Source: Devosia ureilytica (lineage in GTDB: Bacteria > Pseudomonadota > Alphaproteobacteria > Rhizobiales > Devosiaceae). From it: a stretch of 64,000 bases of DNA. The translations under genes were made by a program, and so were the position numbers. This document shows positions 7,683 to 16,828 of the stretch, in pieces (positions within the stretch are counted from its first letter, which is position 1; every line of letters begins with the position of its first letter). A model generated the notes under the pieces. That model was not told the origin of the DNA and searched no databases. It saw only the letters and a program-made list of their open reading frames with translations. The stretch is from assembly GCF_024273195.1 (NCBI RefSeq), contig NZ_JAMZCU010000001.1, forward strand, positions 310,001 to 374,000. The letters are read 5' to 3'.

Positions 7683-9992
7683 TTACCTCTTTCTCCGGCC
7701 CGAACCTTTTGAAGTCCTGGGGCCGAAACTCTTAGGTGGACCCTTCCTCAGCCGTTTGCCAGATGGCGGATTGCCGCGCTTGCCCTCGGAGAGTAGTTCG
7801 AAGCGTAACGCGCCGGCAACGGGTGCGGCTTCGAGGAGGCGCACTTCCACGCGGTCGCCCAAAGTGAAGGTTTCACCGGTCCGCTCCCCAATCATGGCCT
7901 GGCGCTCTTCGACAAAGCGATAATAGTCCTGCCCCAGGGTCGAGGCCGGGATGAAGCCGTCAGCGCCGGTTTCAAGCAGTCGGATGAAGAGGCCCGAACG
8001 GGTGATGCCCGAAACGCGGCCCATGAAGCGAGCGCCGATGCGCTCGGCCAGGAATTGGGCCAACAGTCGATCAGAGGTCTCGCGTTCGGCCAGCATGGCG
8101 CGGCGCTCGGTGGCCGAAATGTGCTGAGCGATGCCGGGGAGCTTCAGGGCCTCCTGGTCGGACAGACCATCGTCGCCAAGGCCGAGCGCGCGAACAAGCG
8201 CCCGGTGGACAATGAGGTCGGCGTAGCGGCGGATGGGCGAGGTGAAATGGGCGTAGCGGTCAAGGTTGAGACCGAAGTGGCCATAGTTGTCGGCGGAATA
8301 TTCGGCCTGCGCCTGGCTGCGCAGCACCATTTCGCTGACTTGCTCGATATTGCCCGCCTTGCGCGCCTGGCCAAGAATGCCGTTGAAATCGGACGCGCGG
8401 ACGCTGTCAGATTTCTTTACGGCAATGTCGAGGCTGCCGAGGAATTCTCGCAAGGACTGGAGCTTTTCGGACGATGGTTCGTCGTGGACGCGGTAGAGTA
8501 GCTCGCTGCGCTTCTGCTCAAGGGTTTCGGCGGCCGCCACATTGGCGGCAATCATCATTTCCTCGATCAATCTGTGGGCGTCGAGGCGTTCAGGAATATG
8601 GATATCCCTGACCAGCCCGTTGTCGTCGAGGAGGATCTTGCGTTCGGGCAGGTCGAGATCGAGCGGGCCACGTTGATCGCGTGCACTGGCCATGGCTTCA
8701 TAGGCATCCCAGAGAGGCCTCAGGATGGGTTCGAGCAGCGGGCCGGTCTGGTCGTCGGGATTGCCGTCAATGGCGGCCTGAGCCTGCTGATAAGAGAGTT
8801 TGGCGGCGGAGCGCATGAGAATGCGGTGGAAGCTGTGGCTCTTTTTGCGGCCATCGGCACCCAGGACCATGCGCACGGCGAGGGCAGCGCGGGGCACGCC
8901 TTCTTTCAATGAGCACAATTCGTTGGAAATGCGCTCGGGCAGCATGGGAACCACGCGGTCGGGAAAATAGACTGAATTGCCCCGAATATAGGCCTCGCGG
9001 TCAAGCGCGGTACCTGGGCGCACGTAGGCGGCCACGTCGGCGATGGCGACGGTAACGACATGGCCGCCCTTGTTGGCCATGTCATCGTCGGGCGCGGCAT
9101 GGACAGCGTCGTCATGATCCTTGGCGTCGGCAGGGTCGATGGTGATAAGCGGCAGATCGCGCCAGTCCTCGCGACCCTTGAGCGTGGCTTCCTTGGCCTC
9201 TTCGGCTTCGCGAATGACACTGGCCGGGAAGACATGGGGGATTTCGAGATTGTGGATGGCGATCAGCGAGATCGCGCCTTCGGAGTGCGGATTGCCGATG
9301 ACCGCGGTGACGCGGGCCTGCGGGATCATCAGGCGGCCGGCGAACTTGACCTCAACTTCAACGAGGTCGCCGTCGTCGGCGGTGCCGAGATCGCCAAGGG
9401 CGATGCGCATTTCCTTCTGCTTGCGGTCGACAGGGATAAGCCGAGCGCCTTCCTCGTCGCGACGGACGATGCCGATCTGGGCGCGACGGGGCTTGTCGAG
9501 CACCTTCATGGGTCGCGCCGTGTAGTCGGGGATGACGTCTTCGCCGGCATCAATGCGCGCAAGGATGCGGTCGCCGGGGGCAGGAACGACACGAGCATGG
9601 GGGCCAGTCAGCACGCGAACGCGCGGGATTTCGCCTTCCTCCGGGTTCCACTGGGCCGGAAAGGCATGCAGGCTTTCGGGGTCGGCGTCGCTCGGAATAT
9701 CAAGCACGGTGACATGGGGCAGGGCGGCCGTGCGGCGCAGCGCCTTGCGGGTGCGGGTGATGACCCCGTCGCCTTCAAGCTGGGCCAGCATGGCCTTAAA
9801 CGGCCTCCGCAAATCGCCGCGGATGCCAAAGACCTTGGCCAGATCGCGCTTGCCCTTGATGTCATCCTGCTGGGCCAGGGCCTCAAGCAATTGCTCGCGC
9901 GAGGGGAGCCGGTCGGCGACCGGCTGGCGCGGACGCTTGGGACCCGAGGTGTTTTTCGGCTTTTGGGATTTGGGTGCTGGGGACTTGGCCAT
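7683..9992 (-). CDS. rnr: ribonuclease R
   Basis: 769 residues. An N-terminal helix-turn-helix and cold-shock region leads to the RNB catalytic domain, with ITIDPADAKDHDDAVHA carrying the metal-binding aspartates, then DRVVPMLPERISNELCSL and HFTSPIRRYADLIVHRAL, and a C-terminal S1 domain (about residues 650-730). A basic Gly/Lys/Arg tail of some 30 residues follows, as in E. coli RNase R. The enzyme is a processive 3'-5' exoribonuclease that degrades structured RNA. The ATG at 9992 gives MAKSPAPKSQ; a longer frame upstream adds 31 unlikely residues. It is divergent from plsY. The intergenic CCCCTA-TG-TAGGGG inverted repeat at 10015-10028 sits just before the start. Confidence 0.95.
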   Translation of the reverse strand: MAKSPAPKSQKPKNTSGPKRPRQPVADRLPSREQLLEALAQQDDIKGKRDLAKVFGIRGDLRRPFKAMLAQLEGDGVITRTRKALRRTAALPHVTVLDIPSDADPESLHAFPAQWNPEEGEIPRVRVLTGPHARVVPAPGDRILARIDAGEDVIPDYTARPMKVLDKPRRAQIGIVRRDEEGARLIPVDRKQKEMRIALGDLGTADDGDLVEVEVKFAGRLMIPQARVTAVIGNPHSEGAISLIAIHNLEIPHVFPASVIREAEEAKEATLKGREDWRDLPLITIDPADAKDHDDAVHAAPDDDMANKGGHVVTVAIADVAAYVRPGTALDREAYIRGNSVYFPDRVVPMLPERISNELCSLKEGVPRAALAVRMVLGADGRKKSHSFHRILMRSAAKLSYQQAQAAIDGNPDDQTGPLLEPILRPLWDAYEAMASARDQRGPLDLDLPERKILLDDNGLVRDIHIPERLDAHRLIEEMMIAANVAAAETLEQKRSELLYRVHDEPSSEKLQSLREFLGSLDIAVKKSDSVRASDFNGILGQARKAGNIEQVSEMVLRSQAQAEYSADNYGHFGLNLDRYAHFTSPIRRYADLIVHRALVRALGLGDDGLSDQEALKLPGIAQHISATERRAMLAERETSDRLLAQFLAERIGARFMGRVSGITRSGLFIRLLETGADGFIPASTLGQDYYRFVEERQAMIGERTGETFTLGDRVEVRLLEAAPVAGALRFELLSEGKRGNPPSGKRLRKGPPKSFGPRTSKGSGRRKR

Positions 9993-10014
9993 GAATATTC
10001 TATTCTGAAAACTG

Positions 10015-10028
10015 CCCCTATGTAGGGG
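10015..10028. promoter_or_regulatory. short inverted repeat in the rnr-plsY divergent region
   Basis: CCCCTA and TAGGGG separated by two bases, 23 bases upstream of the rnr start. It could be an operator or a leader hairpin. No known regulator site matches it in my memory. Confidence 0.3.
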
Positions 10029-10151
10029 ATTGGTCCGGTTTTGCCAAACGCGAGCGGCGATTGCGCGGTGCGGAAATCGGCGCACCCTCTTGTGACATCG
10101 CCCACCGAGGGGCTAGACCTTGGCGCAACGCCACAAGGAGGGGTTGCGTTC

Positions 10152-10760
10152 ATGCCTGCCGACATTTTGCCACTGATCTTTGCGCTGGTGCTGGGTTATC
10201 TCTCGGGCTCCATTCCCTTCGGGCTGATCCTGACCCGGGCGGCCGGGCTGGGTGATATCCGCACCATCGGCTCGGGCAATATCGGGGCGACCAATGTTTT
10301 GCGCACCGGCAACCGGCCTGTCGCAGCCGCAACGCTGGTGCTTGATGCGCTCAAGGCGGTGCTGCCGATTCTGGTTGCGCGGTACTTCTGGGGGGAAGAC
10401 GCCGCGCGGGTTGCAGCGCTTGGCGCGTTTCTGGGGCACTGCTTTCCGGTGTGGCTCGGCTTCAAGGGCGGCAAGGGCGTTGCAGTGATGATTGGTTCGA
10501 CCCTGGCGCTCAGCTGGCCGGTGGGCCTGATCTTTTGTGCCGTGTGGTTGCTGATCGCCTTTTCGCGCAAAATGTCTTCGCTGGCGGCGCTGACCGCTGC
10601 GGCCACGGCGCCAATTTTTGCCTATGTGTTCTCCGGGGAGCGGTTGGCGCTGGTGGTGGCAGGGCTTTCGCTCCTTCTGTTCTTCCAGCATCGCGAAAAT
10701 CTTGGGCGATTGCTCAAGGGCACCGAACCGACCATCGGCGGCAGCAAGAAAGAAAGCTGA
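10152..10760 (+). CDS. plsY: acyl-phosphate:glycerol-3-phosphate acyltransferase PlsY
   Basis: A 202-residue inner-membrane protein with five or so hydrophobic helices. PlsY signatures are [14 protein letters not shown] near residues 14-27, [12 protein letters not shown] (about 38-49, phosphate loop) and [13 protein letters not shown] (about 107-119). It transfers an acyl chain from acyl phosphate to glycerol-3-phosphate, the first step of phospholipid synthesis. The ATG at 10152 has an AAGGAGGGG Shine-Dalgarno at 10135-10143; a longer open frame upstream is not needed. Its stop overlaps the dprA start (TGATG), so the two genes are coupled. The plsY-dprA-topA order is typical of Rhizobiales, here interrupted by murB. 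Confidence 0.95.
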   Translation: MPADILPLIFALVLGYLSGSIPFGLILTRAAGLGDIRTIGSGNIGATNVLRTGNRPVAAATLVLDALKAVLPILVARYFWGEDAARVAALGAFLGHCFPVWLGFKGGKGVAVMIGSTLALSWPVGLIFCAVWLLIAFSRKMSSLAALTAAATAPIFAYVFSGERLALVVAGLSLLLFFQHRENLGRLLKGTEPTIGGSKKES

Positions 10761-11887
10761 TGCAGAGGGCCGGGGTGACCAAGGTGCTCACGCCGGCCCA
10801 ACGCACTGCCTGGTTGCGGCTGATCCGCACCGAGAACGTCGGCCCTGTCACCTTTCGCCAGTTGCTCAATCGCTTCGGTTCGGCAGAAGCGGCCCTTGAG
10901 GCGCTGCCAGAGCTGAGCCGCAAGGCGGGGCGGGCGATGCTGCCGATCAGCCAATCGCGCGCCGAAGATGAAATTGCGGGCCTGGCGCGCTATGGGGCGC
11001 GGCTGGTGGCACAATGCGATCCCGACTATCCGCGGCATCTTCAGCATATCTCGGGCGCGCCGCCGCTGTTGACCATGGCCGGGGGTGAGCGTCTCGACTG
11101 GCAACGCACGGTTGGCATTGTGGGCGCCCGCAATGCCTCCTCGGCGGGGGTTAAGATGACCAGGCTGCTGGCGGCTGACCTTGGCGAGCGCGGTTATACG
11201 GTCGTATCGGGACTGGCGCGGGGCATCGATGCCGCGGCGCACCGGGCCAGTATCGACACAGGCACAATTGCCGTGCTGGCCGGGGGTTTTGACCGCATTT
11301 ATCCAGACGGAAACATTCCGCTGGCCCATGACATTCTCGACAATGGTGGAGCGCTGTTGACAGAAATGCCGCTTGGCTGGGAACCGCGAGCGCGGGATTT
11401 TCCGAGGCGTAACCGGCTGGTTTCGGGTTTGTCGCTGGGCATCGTGGTTGTCGAAGCGGCCAAGCGCAGCGGATCGCTGATCACGGCGCGACTGGCGCTG
11501 GAGCAGAACCGGGACGTCTTTGCCGTGCCCGGCTCGCCGCTCGATCCGCGAGCCGAGGGCGGCAATCTGCTTATCCAGCAGGGCGCGCGGTTGGTGACCA
11601 ATGCTGAGGACATTGTCGAGGTGCTGGGCAGTGCGGATCCGGCGCGGCAGGCTCTGTTCGACCCCGAATGGCAGCCTGGCGAGGTCGGGAGCGGCGATGC
11701 CGAGCCAGCAGCGGATGACCGCGGGCGGCTCACTGAAGCGCTCAGTTCGACGCCGGTGGAGGTGGACGAGTTGATTGCCCAAACCGGCATAGTGCCTGGT
11801 GTGATGCAGGTATTGTTGCTCGAACTCGATATTAGCGGGCAGATCGAATGGTCGAGCGGGCAATTGGTGGCACTGCGGCACCAATAG
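10760..11887 (+). CDS. dprA: DNA-processing protein DprA
   Basis: 375 residues: an N-terminal SAM-like part (TAWLRLIRTENVGPVTFRQL), then the Rossmann-like DprA core with GIVGARNASSAG (about 115-126), VVSGLARGIDAAAH, GGFDRIYP, FPRRNRLVSGLS and AKRSGSLITARLA, then a C-terminal winged-helix (DML1-like) segment. DprA loads RecA on incoming single-stranded DNA during natural transformation and protects it. The ATG overlaps the plsY stop by one base. The gene ends four bases before the convergent murB stop. No other competence genes are in the window, so active competence cannot be inferred. Confidence 0.95.
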   Translation: MQRAGVTKVLTPAQRTAWLRLIRTENVGPVTFRQLLNRFGSAEAALEALPELSRKAGRAMLPISQSRAEDEIAGLARYGARLVAQCDPDYPRHLQHISGAPPLLTMAGGERLDWQRTVGIVGARNASSAGVKMTRLLAADLGERGYTVVSGLARGIDAAAHRASIDTGTIAVLAGGFDRIYPDGNIPLAHDILDNGGALLTEMPLGWEPRARDFPRRNRLVSGLSLGIVVVEAAKRSGSLITARLALEQNRDVFAVPGSPLDPRAEGGNLLIQQGARLVTNAEDIVEVLGSADPARQALFDPEWQPGEVGSGDAEPAADDRGRLTEALSSTPVEVDELIAQTGIVPGVMQVLLLELDISGQIEWSSGQLVALRHQ

Positions 11888-11890
11888 GAA

Positions 11891-12910
11891 TTACAGAAAG
11901 ATGGGCTCTTCGTGGAGGTTCACGCCGAAGCGGTGGTGAACCGTGCGCTTGACGTGGGCGGCGAGCGCCGCGACATCTGCCTGAGTAGCGCCACCGTGGT
12001 TGACGACGACCAGGGCGTGGCGCTCAGACATTCCCACGGGCCCCATGCGGAAGCCCTTCAACCCGCTCTTTTCAATCAGCCAGCCGGCGGAGAGTTTGGT
12101 CAGACCTTCGGCCTGCGGATAATTGGGAGCTTGAGTGAACTCGTCCAGAACGGGCGCTGCGGCATCGAGTGAAACGATGGGATTTTGGAAGAACGAGCCG
12201 GCGTTGGGATGGACCCGCCAGTCCGGCAGCTTGCTTGTGCGCAGGGCGATAACGCGATCCATCACAAGGCGCGGCGAGAGGTCGGCGGCGTCCGATAGGT
12301 CGGTCAGACCGGCAAAGCGCAAGTTGGGTTGCCAGCGCCGGGGCAGGGCAAGGCGGATGGCCAGGACCACATAGCGGTTCGGCTCCCGCTTGAAGAGGCT
12401 GTCGCGATACGCAAAGGCGCAGGCGGCGCGGTCAAAGGTCAAAGTGTCGCCGGTTGTCCGGTCGTAGGCGGTCAGCGAATGGAAGAAATCGGCCAGTTCC
12501 GCGCCGTAAGCGCCGATGTTCTGTACGGGGGCCGCGCCGGCCGTGCCTGGAATGAGAGCCAGATTTTCGAGCCCGCCAAAACCCTGGTCAACTGACCAGG
12601 CGACGAAGTTGTGCCAGGGCTCGCCCGCGTCAGCTTCGATCAGGACGTGCTCGGCGGTTTCCTCGATCACGCGATGGCCGAACTGCGAGAGGATGGCGGT
12701 GATACCATCAAAATATTCGGCGAGCACCACATTGCTGCCGCCGCCGAGGATGCGAATGGGCAGGTTCTCCCGCGCCGCATGGTCGAACAATGCGGGCAAA
12801 AGGGCGGCATTATCGATCAGCAGGCCAAAGCGCGAGCGAGCCCGCAAGGCCAGCGTATTGCGGGCCGAAAGGTCAAAATCGGGAATCAGCAAGGTGGTGA
12901 AATCGGTCAT
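11891..12910 (-). CDS. murB: UDP-N-acetylenolpyruvoylglucosamine reductase, type I (E. coli-like)
   Basis: 339 residues. FAD-binding PCMH part: ILGGGSNVVLAE (about 53-64) and GLENLALIPGTAGAAPVQ with NIGAYGAEL. The substrate domain has FAYRDSLFK, NAGSFFQNPIVS (catalytic Ser region) and PNYPQAEGLTKLSAGWLIE, ending with VNLHEEPIFL. These match E. coli-type (type I) MurB rather than the type II enzyme, which has a GLEFLSGIPG-type loop and a GSTFKNP motif and is the form usually found in the alphaproteobacterial mur cluster. It performs NADPH reduction of the enolpyruvyl group in peptidoglycan precursor synthesis. It lies on the opposite strand between dprA and topA, far from any mur cluster, so it may be a second or acquired copy. 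Confidence 0.93.
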   Translation of the reverse strand: MTDFTTLLIPDFDLSARNTLALRARSRFGLLIDNAALLPALFDHAARENLPIRILGGGSNVVLAEYFDGITAILSQFGHRVIEETAEHVLIEADAGEPWHNFVAWSVDQGFGGLENLALIPGTAGAAPVQNIGAYGAELADFFHSLTAYDRTTGDTLTFDRAACAFAYRDSLFKREPNRYVVLAIRLALPRRWQPNLRFAGLTDLSDAADLSPRLVMDRVIALRTSKLPDWRVHPNAGSFFQNPIVSLDAAAPVLDEFTQAPNYPQAEGLTKLSAGWLIEKSGLKGFRMGPVGMSERHALVVVNHGGATQADVAALAAHVKRTVHHRFGVNLHEEPIFL

Positions 12911-13039
12911 GTTGACGCCTAGACATCATTGTTGGGGCGGGTTCGGCAAGTCCATGCTTCGCCTCCCCCCGTTGACACCGGCATTGCGCTTCACCATGTT
13001 GCGCGCTCTTTCAGGTACATTTGCGGAACGGAATCCGGC

Positions 13040-15688
13040 ATGAAGGTCGTCGTCGTTGAAAGTCCGGCTAAAGCCAAGACAATCAACAAATATCTGGGCA
13101 AGGACTATGAGGTCCTGGCCAGCTTCGGCCATATCCGCGACCTTCCGGCAAAGGATGGTTCGGTCCGTCCTGATGACGATTTTGCCATGTCCTGGGAAGT
13201 TGATACGGCAGCAAAAAAGCGCATTGCGGACATTGCTTCGGCCCTCAAGGGCGCTGACGGTCTGATCCTGGCCACCGACCCGGATCGCGAAGGTGAAGCG
13301 ATTTCCTGGCACATTCTGGATGTGTTGCGCACCAAGAAGGCGCTGAAAAAGGACGTGCCGGTTCAGCGTGTGGTGTTCAACGCCATCACCAAGGACGCGG
13401 TGACGACGGCGATGGCCAATCCGCGTGATATCGACATGCCGCTGGTCGATGCCTATCTGGCGCGCCGGGCCCTCGATTATCTCGTGGGCTTTACGCTCTC
13501 GCCCATTCTCTGGCGCAAATTGCCCGGTTCTCGGTCTGCCGGTCGCGTGCAGTCGGTGACGTTGCGGCTGGTTTCGGATCGCGAGAGCGAGATCGAAAAA
13601 TTCAAAGCGGACGAATACTGGTCAGTCGAGGCGCAACTGGCGCATGCCGGAAAGAGCTTCCTGGCGCGGCTCCTGGCCGTCGATGGCAAGAAGACCGACA
13701 AGCTCGATATCAAGACCGGCGAAAACGCTGCTGAACTGAAGAAGTTGATCGAGGCTGGTCAGTTCAACGTTTCCAACGTCGAAAAGAAGCCCACCAAGCG
13801 CAATCCTTATGCGCCGTTCACGACATCGAGCCTGCAGCAGGATGCGTCGTCGCGCCTTGGCCTGTCGCCCAACCGGACCATGCAGATCGCCCAGCGCCTC
13901 TATGAGGACGGGTTGATCACCTATATGCGAACCGACGCCGTGCAGATGGCGCCGGAGGGCATTTCCATGGCCCGCTCGGTGATCGGCAAATATTTCGGCG
14001 AGGAATTCCTGCCGGAAAAGGCGCGCATCTACCAGAGCAAGGCCAAGAACGCGCAGGAAGCGCACGAGGCGATCCGACCGACCGACATGTTCAAGCGGCC
14101 AGAGCAGTTGAGCCTGGATGCCGACCAGGCCAAACTTTATGGCCTGATCTGGCGCCGCACGCTGGCCAGCCAGATGAAATCGGCCGAGATTGATCGCACG
14201 AGTGTGGACATTGCCGTCAATGTGCCGGGTCGTGCCGTCACCTTGCGCGCGACGGGGTCGGTGGTGACATTCCCCGGGTTCCTCAAGCTTTACGGTGTCG
14301 AGGCCAAATCTGACGAGGACACCGAAGACGAGGACGAACGCGAGTTGCCACCGCTCAAGGTTGGCGACAAGCCGGACCTCAAAGCGGTTGAAATCGAGCA
14401 GCATTTCACCCAGCCGCCGGCGCGATATACCGAAGCCAGCCTGATCAAGAAGATGGAAGAAATCGGCATCGGCCGGCCTTCTACCTATGCTGCGACGCTG
14501 TCGACGCTCAAGGACCGCGACTATGTTCGGCTTGAGGGCAAAGCGCTGCATCCCGAAGATCGCGGGCGCATCGTGACTTCGTTCCTGCAGAGCTTTTTCA
14601 CGCGCTATGTGGAGTACGGTTTCACGGCGGGCCTGGAAGAACAGCTTGACCAAGTTTCCGCCGGTGAACTCGACTACAAGGTGCTGCTGCGCGATTTCTG
14701 GAAGGATTTCACCGCGGCCACCGATGAGATCAAGGATCTGCGTGTTTCCGAGGTTCTCGATGCGCTGAATGATCTGCTCGAGGATCACATTTTCCCTGTG
14801 AAGGAAGATGGTGGCGACCGTCGTCGATGCCCCACCTGCGGCACGGGTACGCTCTCGCTCAAACTGGGCAAGTTCGGCGCGTTTATTGGTTGTTCGAATT
14901 ATCCCGAATGCAAACATACGATGCAGCTCTCGGATGCGGCCTCTGGCCAGTCATCGGAAGCGGCGGCTGGCGACGGCGTGCTCGGCACCGACCCCGCCAG
15001 CGGCGAGGAAGTGCATCTGAAGACGGGCCGGTTCGGGCCTTATGTGCAGTTGGGTGACGGCAAGGAGCCCAAGCGCTCGTCGCTGCCCAAGGGATGGGAA
15101 GCTTCCAGCCTGACGCTGGAAAAGGCCCTGCAATTGCTTTCTTTGCCACGCGAAGTGGGATTGCACCCAGAGACCGGCGCGATGATTTCGGCGGGCCTTG
15201 GGCGCTATGGGCCATTCCTGCTGCATGACGGCAAATACGCCAATCTGCCCGATGTCGAAGAGGTCTTTACCGTTGGTCTTAACCGGGCCGTGGACCTGAT
15301 TGCCCAGAAAGCCGCCAATGGTGGCCGGGGCGGGCGGGGCGCTGCCGTTGCCGCGATCCAGACGTTCGAGCATGATGGCGGGCCGATTACCGTGCGCGCC
15401 GGCCGCTATGGGCCCTATGTCAATCAGGGCAAGATCAACGCAACGCTGCCCAAGGATTTGAAGCCTGAAGACGTAACGCTTGAGCAGGCGATTGCCTTGA
15501 TTGCTGCCCGTGCCGAGGCGACGGGTGGCAAGAAGAAGGCGCCGGCGAAAAAGGCCGCAGCAAAGAAGCCCGCTGCGAAGAAGGCACCCGCCAAGACGAC
15601 TGCAGCCAAGACGACTGCAGCCAAGGCGACTGCGGCCAAGAAGCCGGCGGCTAAGAAGGTGGCCAAGTCGGAAGACGTGCCGTTCTAG
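13040..15688 (+). CDS. topA: DNA topoisomerase I
   Basis: 882 residues of a type IA topoisomerase. The TOPRIM domain starts at MKVVVVESPAKAKTINKYLG and has LILATDPDREGEAISWH. The catalytic tyrosine is in GLITYMRTD, and GIGRPSTYAATLSTL is the domain II/IV hinge motif. One C4 zinc finger, CPTCG plus GCSNYPEC (about residues 595-622), is followed by three zinc-less topo C-terminal repeats (GRFGPYV, GRYGPF, GRYGPYV). The tail is Lys/Ala/Pro/Thr-rich and includes a perfect 15-base triplication in the DNA. ATG at 13040 is chosen because the family starts M-K-V-V-V-V-E-S; the open frame upstream is unrelated. It relaxes negative supercoils. Confidence 0.97.
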   Translation: MKVVVVESPAKAKTINKYLGKDYEVLASFGHIRDLPAKDGSVRPDDDFAMSWEVDTAAKKRIADIASALKGADGLILATDPDREGEAISWHILDVLRTKKALKKDVPVQRVVFNAITKDAVTTAMANPRDIDMPLVDAYLARRALDYLVGFTLSPILWRKLPGSRSAGRVQSVTLRLVSDRESEIEKFKADEYWSVEAQLAHAGKSFLARLLAVDGKKTDKLDIKTGENAAELKKLIEAGQFNVSNVEKKPTKRNPYAPFTTSSLQQDASSRLGLSPNRTMQIAQRLYEDGLITYMRTDAVQMAPEGISMARSVIGKYFGEEFLPEKARIYQSKAKNAQEAHEAIRPTDMFKRPEQLSLDADQAKLYGLIWRRTLASQMKSAEIDRTSVDIAVNVPGRAVTLRATGSVVTFPGFLKLYGVEAKSDEDTEDEDERELPPLKVGDKPDLKAVEIEQHFTQPPARYTEASLIKKMEEIGIGRPSTYAATLSTLKDRDYVRLEGKALHPEDRGRIVTSFLQSFFTRYVEYGFTAGLEEQLDQVSAGELDYKVLLRDFWKDFTAATDEIKDLRVSEVLDALNDLLEDHIFPVKEDGGDRRRCPTCGTGTLSLKLGKFGAFIGCSNYPECKHTMQLSDAASGQSSEAAAGDGVLGTDPASGEEVHLKTGRFGPYVQLGDGKEPKRSSLPKGWEASSLTLEKALQLLSLPREVGLHPETGAMISAGLGRYGPFLLHDGKYANLPDVEEVFTVGLNRAVDLIAQKAANGGRGGRGAAVAAIQTFEHDGGPITVRAGRYGPYVNQGKINATLPKDLKPEDVTLEQAIALIAARAEATGGKKKAPAKKAAAKKPAAKKAPAKTTAAKTTAAKATAAKKPAAKKVAKSEDVPF
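15591..15635 (+). repeat. three 15-base tandem repeats in the topA tail
   Basis: Three adjacent copies of CCAAGACGACTGCAG (the third differs at two bases), in frame and encoding repeated K-T-T-A-A / K-A-T-A-A units in the basic C-terminal tail of topoisomerase I. In-frame repeats like this can vary in number between strains. Confidence 0.9.
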
Positions 15689-15784
15689 GGGGATTCCCCC
15701 GCAATCCCTGTTTGAGGGGCACTCCCACCTGGCCTCCCCCTGATTGGGGGGAGGGACTGCATCGCGTTTGACGCGGTAGCGGTG
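15689..15784. terminator. probable bidirectional terminator between topA and the dipeptidase gene
   Basis: The convergent gap holds GGGGGATTCCCCC at 15688-15700, a CCTCCCCC/GGGGGAGG stem at 15733-15740 and 15747-15754, and CGCGT/ACGCG at 15763-15775. GC-rich stem-loops between two converging genes suggest termination, but a T-tract is missing on both strands; a repeat element is an alternative. Confidence 0.45.
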
Positions 15785-16828
15785 CTAGCCGATGGTGCGT
15801 TCCACGAGATCAAGCCAGTTCTCCAGGGCGATCTTGCGGACTAGGGGCTCGCCATAGCCCTTGTCGAGCATCGCCTGGAGCAATTTTGGGACGCCGGTAA
15901 CGTCGCCAATGTCGGCAGGCATCATGGCGCCGTCGAAATCGCTGCCCAGTGCGACGCCGTCTTCGCCCAAGGTTTCAAGCAGGGCGTCGACATGGCGGAT
16001 CATCAGATCGATGGGGGTGTTGGCGTCAAAACGTCCGTCGGGGCGGAGGAACCCCGTTGCGTAATTGAGCCCTACGACGCCGCCAGAGTCGCGGATTGCC
16101 GCCAGCTGCCAATCCACGAGGTTGCGTGCGTGCGGGCAGATGGCGTGGACATTGGAATGGGTGGCGACCAGAGGCTTGGTGGAAATCGCCGCCACGTCGC
16201 GGAAACCAGCGGCATTGAGATGGCTCAGGTCTATCATGACGCCGCGCTGGTCGCAGAGGCGCACGAGTTCCTTGCCAGCGTCGGAAAGGCCGGGGCCGAT
16301 ATCGGGATCAGCATTGTGCCTGAAGGGCACACCGGTGCCGAAGGCGTTGGCGCGGCTCCAGGTGATGCCGATGGAGCGCAGGCCCGCGGCGTAAAGCACT
16401 TCAAAAGAGTTGAAATCGGTATCGATGGCTTCGGCGCCTTCGATATGGAAAATGGCGGCGAGCCTGTCGCCGGCCATGGCCGCGCGGATGTCGCTACCCG
16501 AGCGGCAGATGGCGAGGGCATTTGCGCGTTCGAGCTGAAGCAGCAGGGCTGCCATGCCGTGCGTGGTGCGCAAAGCCTCGGCAATGTCGAGGTCCGGCGG
16601 CAGGTTGCCATCGCCCAAAGGGCTCGCGGCGACGGCAGCCAGCTTGGTCTTCACCGGGGGCGGGAACATGGCAAAGAAACCGCCAGCCATCCCGGACGAG
16701 CGGGCGCGAGGGAGGTCTATATGACCCTCCTGGGTGCCATCAATAAACATGGCAAGCTTGTCACGGCGGTCGTGGTCGAGGAGGCGCAGCAGGGTGTCGT
16801 TGTGACCATCGAAGAAGGGAATGGTCAC
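15785..16828 (-). CDS. membrane dipeptidase-like (M19, renal dipeptidase family) metallopeptidase
   Basis: 347 residues. Zinc-site motifs of the M19 family are present: FDGHND at the N-terminus (H-x-D), IEGAEAID (bridging Glu, about 130), ATHSNVHAICPHARNL (His ligands, about 215-231) and GSDFDGA near 298. These enzymes cleave dipeptides, sometimes D-configured ones, using two zinc ions. No signal peptide is visible, so the protein is probably cytoplasmic despite the family name. Its ATG overlaps the stop of the dihydroorotase homologue by four bases, so it is the third gene of a pyrB-led operon; this partner is not part of the pyrimidine pathway and its substrate is not inferable. Confidence 0.9.
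   Translation of the reverse strand: MTIPFFDGHNDTLLRLLDHDRRDKLAMFIDGTQEGHIDLPRARSSGMAGGFFAMFPPPVKTKLAAVAASPLGDGNLPPDLDIAEALRTTHGMAALLLQLERANALAICRSGSDIRAAMAGDRLAAIFHIEGAEAIDTDFNSFEVLYAAGLRSIGITWSRANAFGTGVPFRHNADPDIGPGLSDAGKELVRLCDQRGVMIDLSHLNAAGFRDVAAISTKPLVATHSNVHAICPHARNLVDWQLAAIRDSGGVVGLNYATGFLRPDGRFDANTPIDLMIRHVDALLETLGEDGVALGSDFDGAMMPADIGDVTGVPKLLQAMLDKGYGEPLVRKIALENWLDLVERTIG

Noticed and set aside
9993-10151. A coding region in the rnr-plsY gap
   Set aside because: Open frames here are upstream extensions of rnr and plsY without ribosome-binding sites; the PlsY start is fixed by AAGGAGGGG.
13622-14917. A 431-codon open frame antisense to topA
   Set aside because: It is the mirror of a strongly supported gene in GC-rich DNA, has no family resemblance and no ribosome-binding site. 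The same holds for the long antisense frames opposite aspS (38452-39984), lpd (50564-52393), the Gfo/Idh gene (52179-53924), gatA (22613-23863) and gatB (25785-27050).
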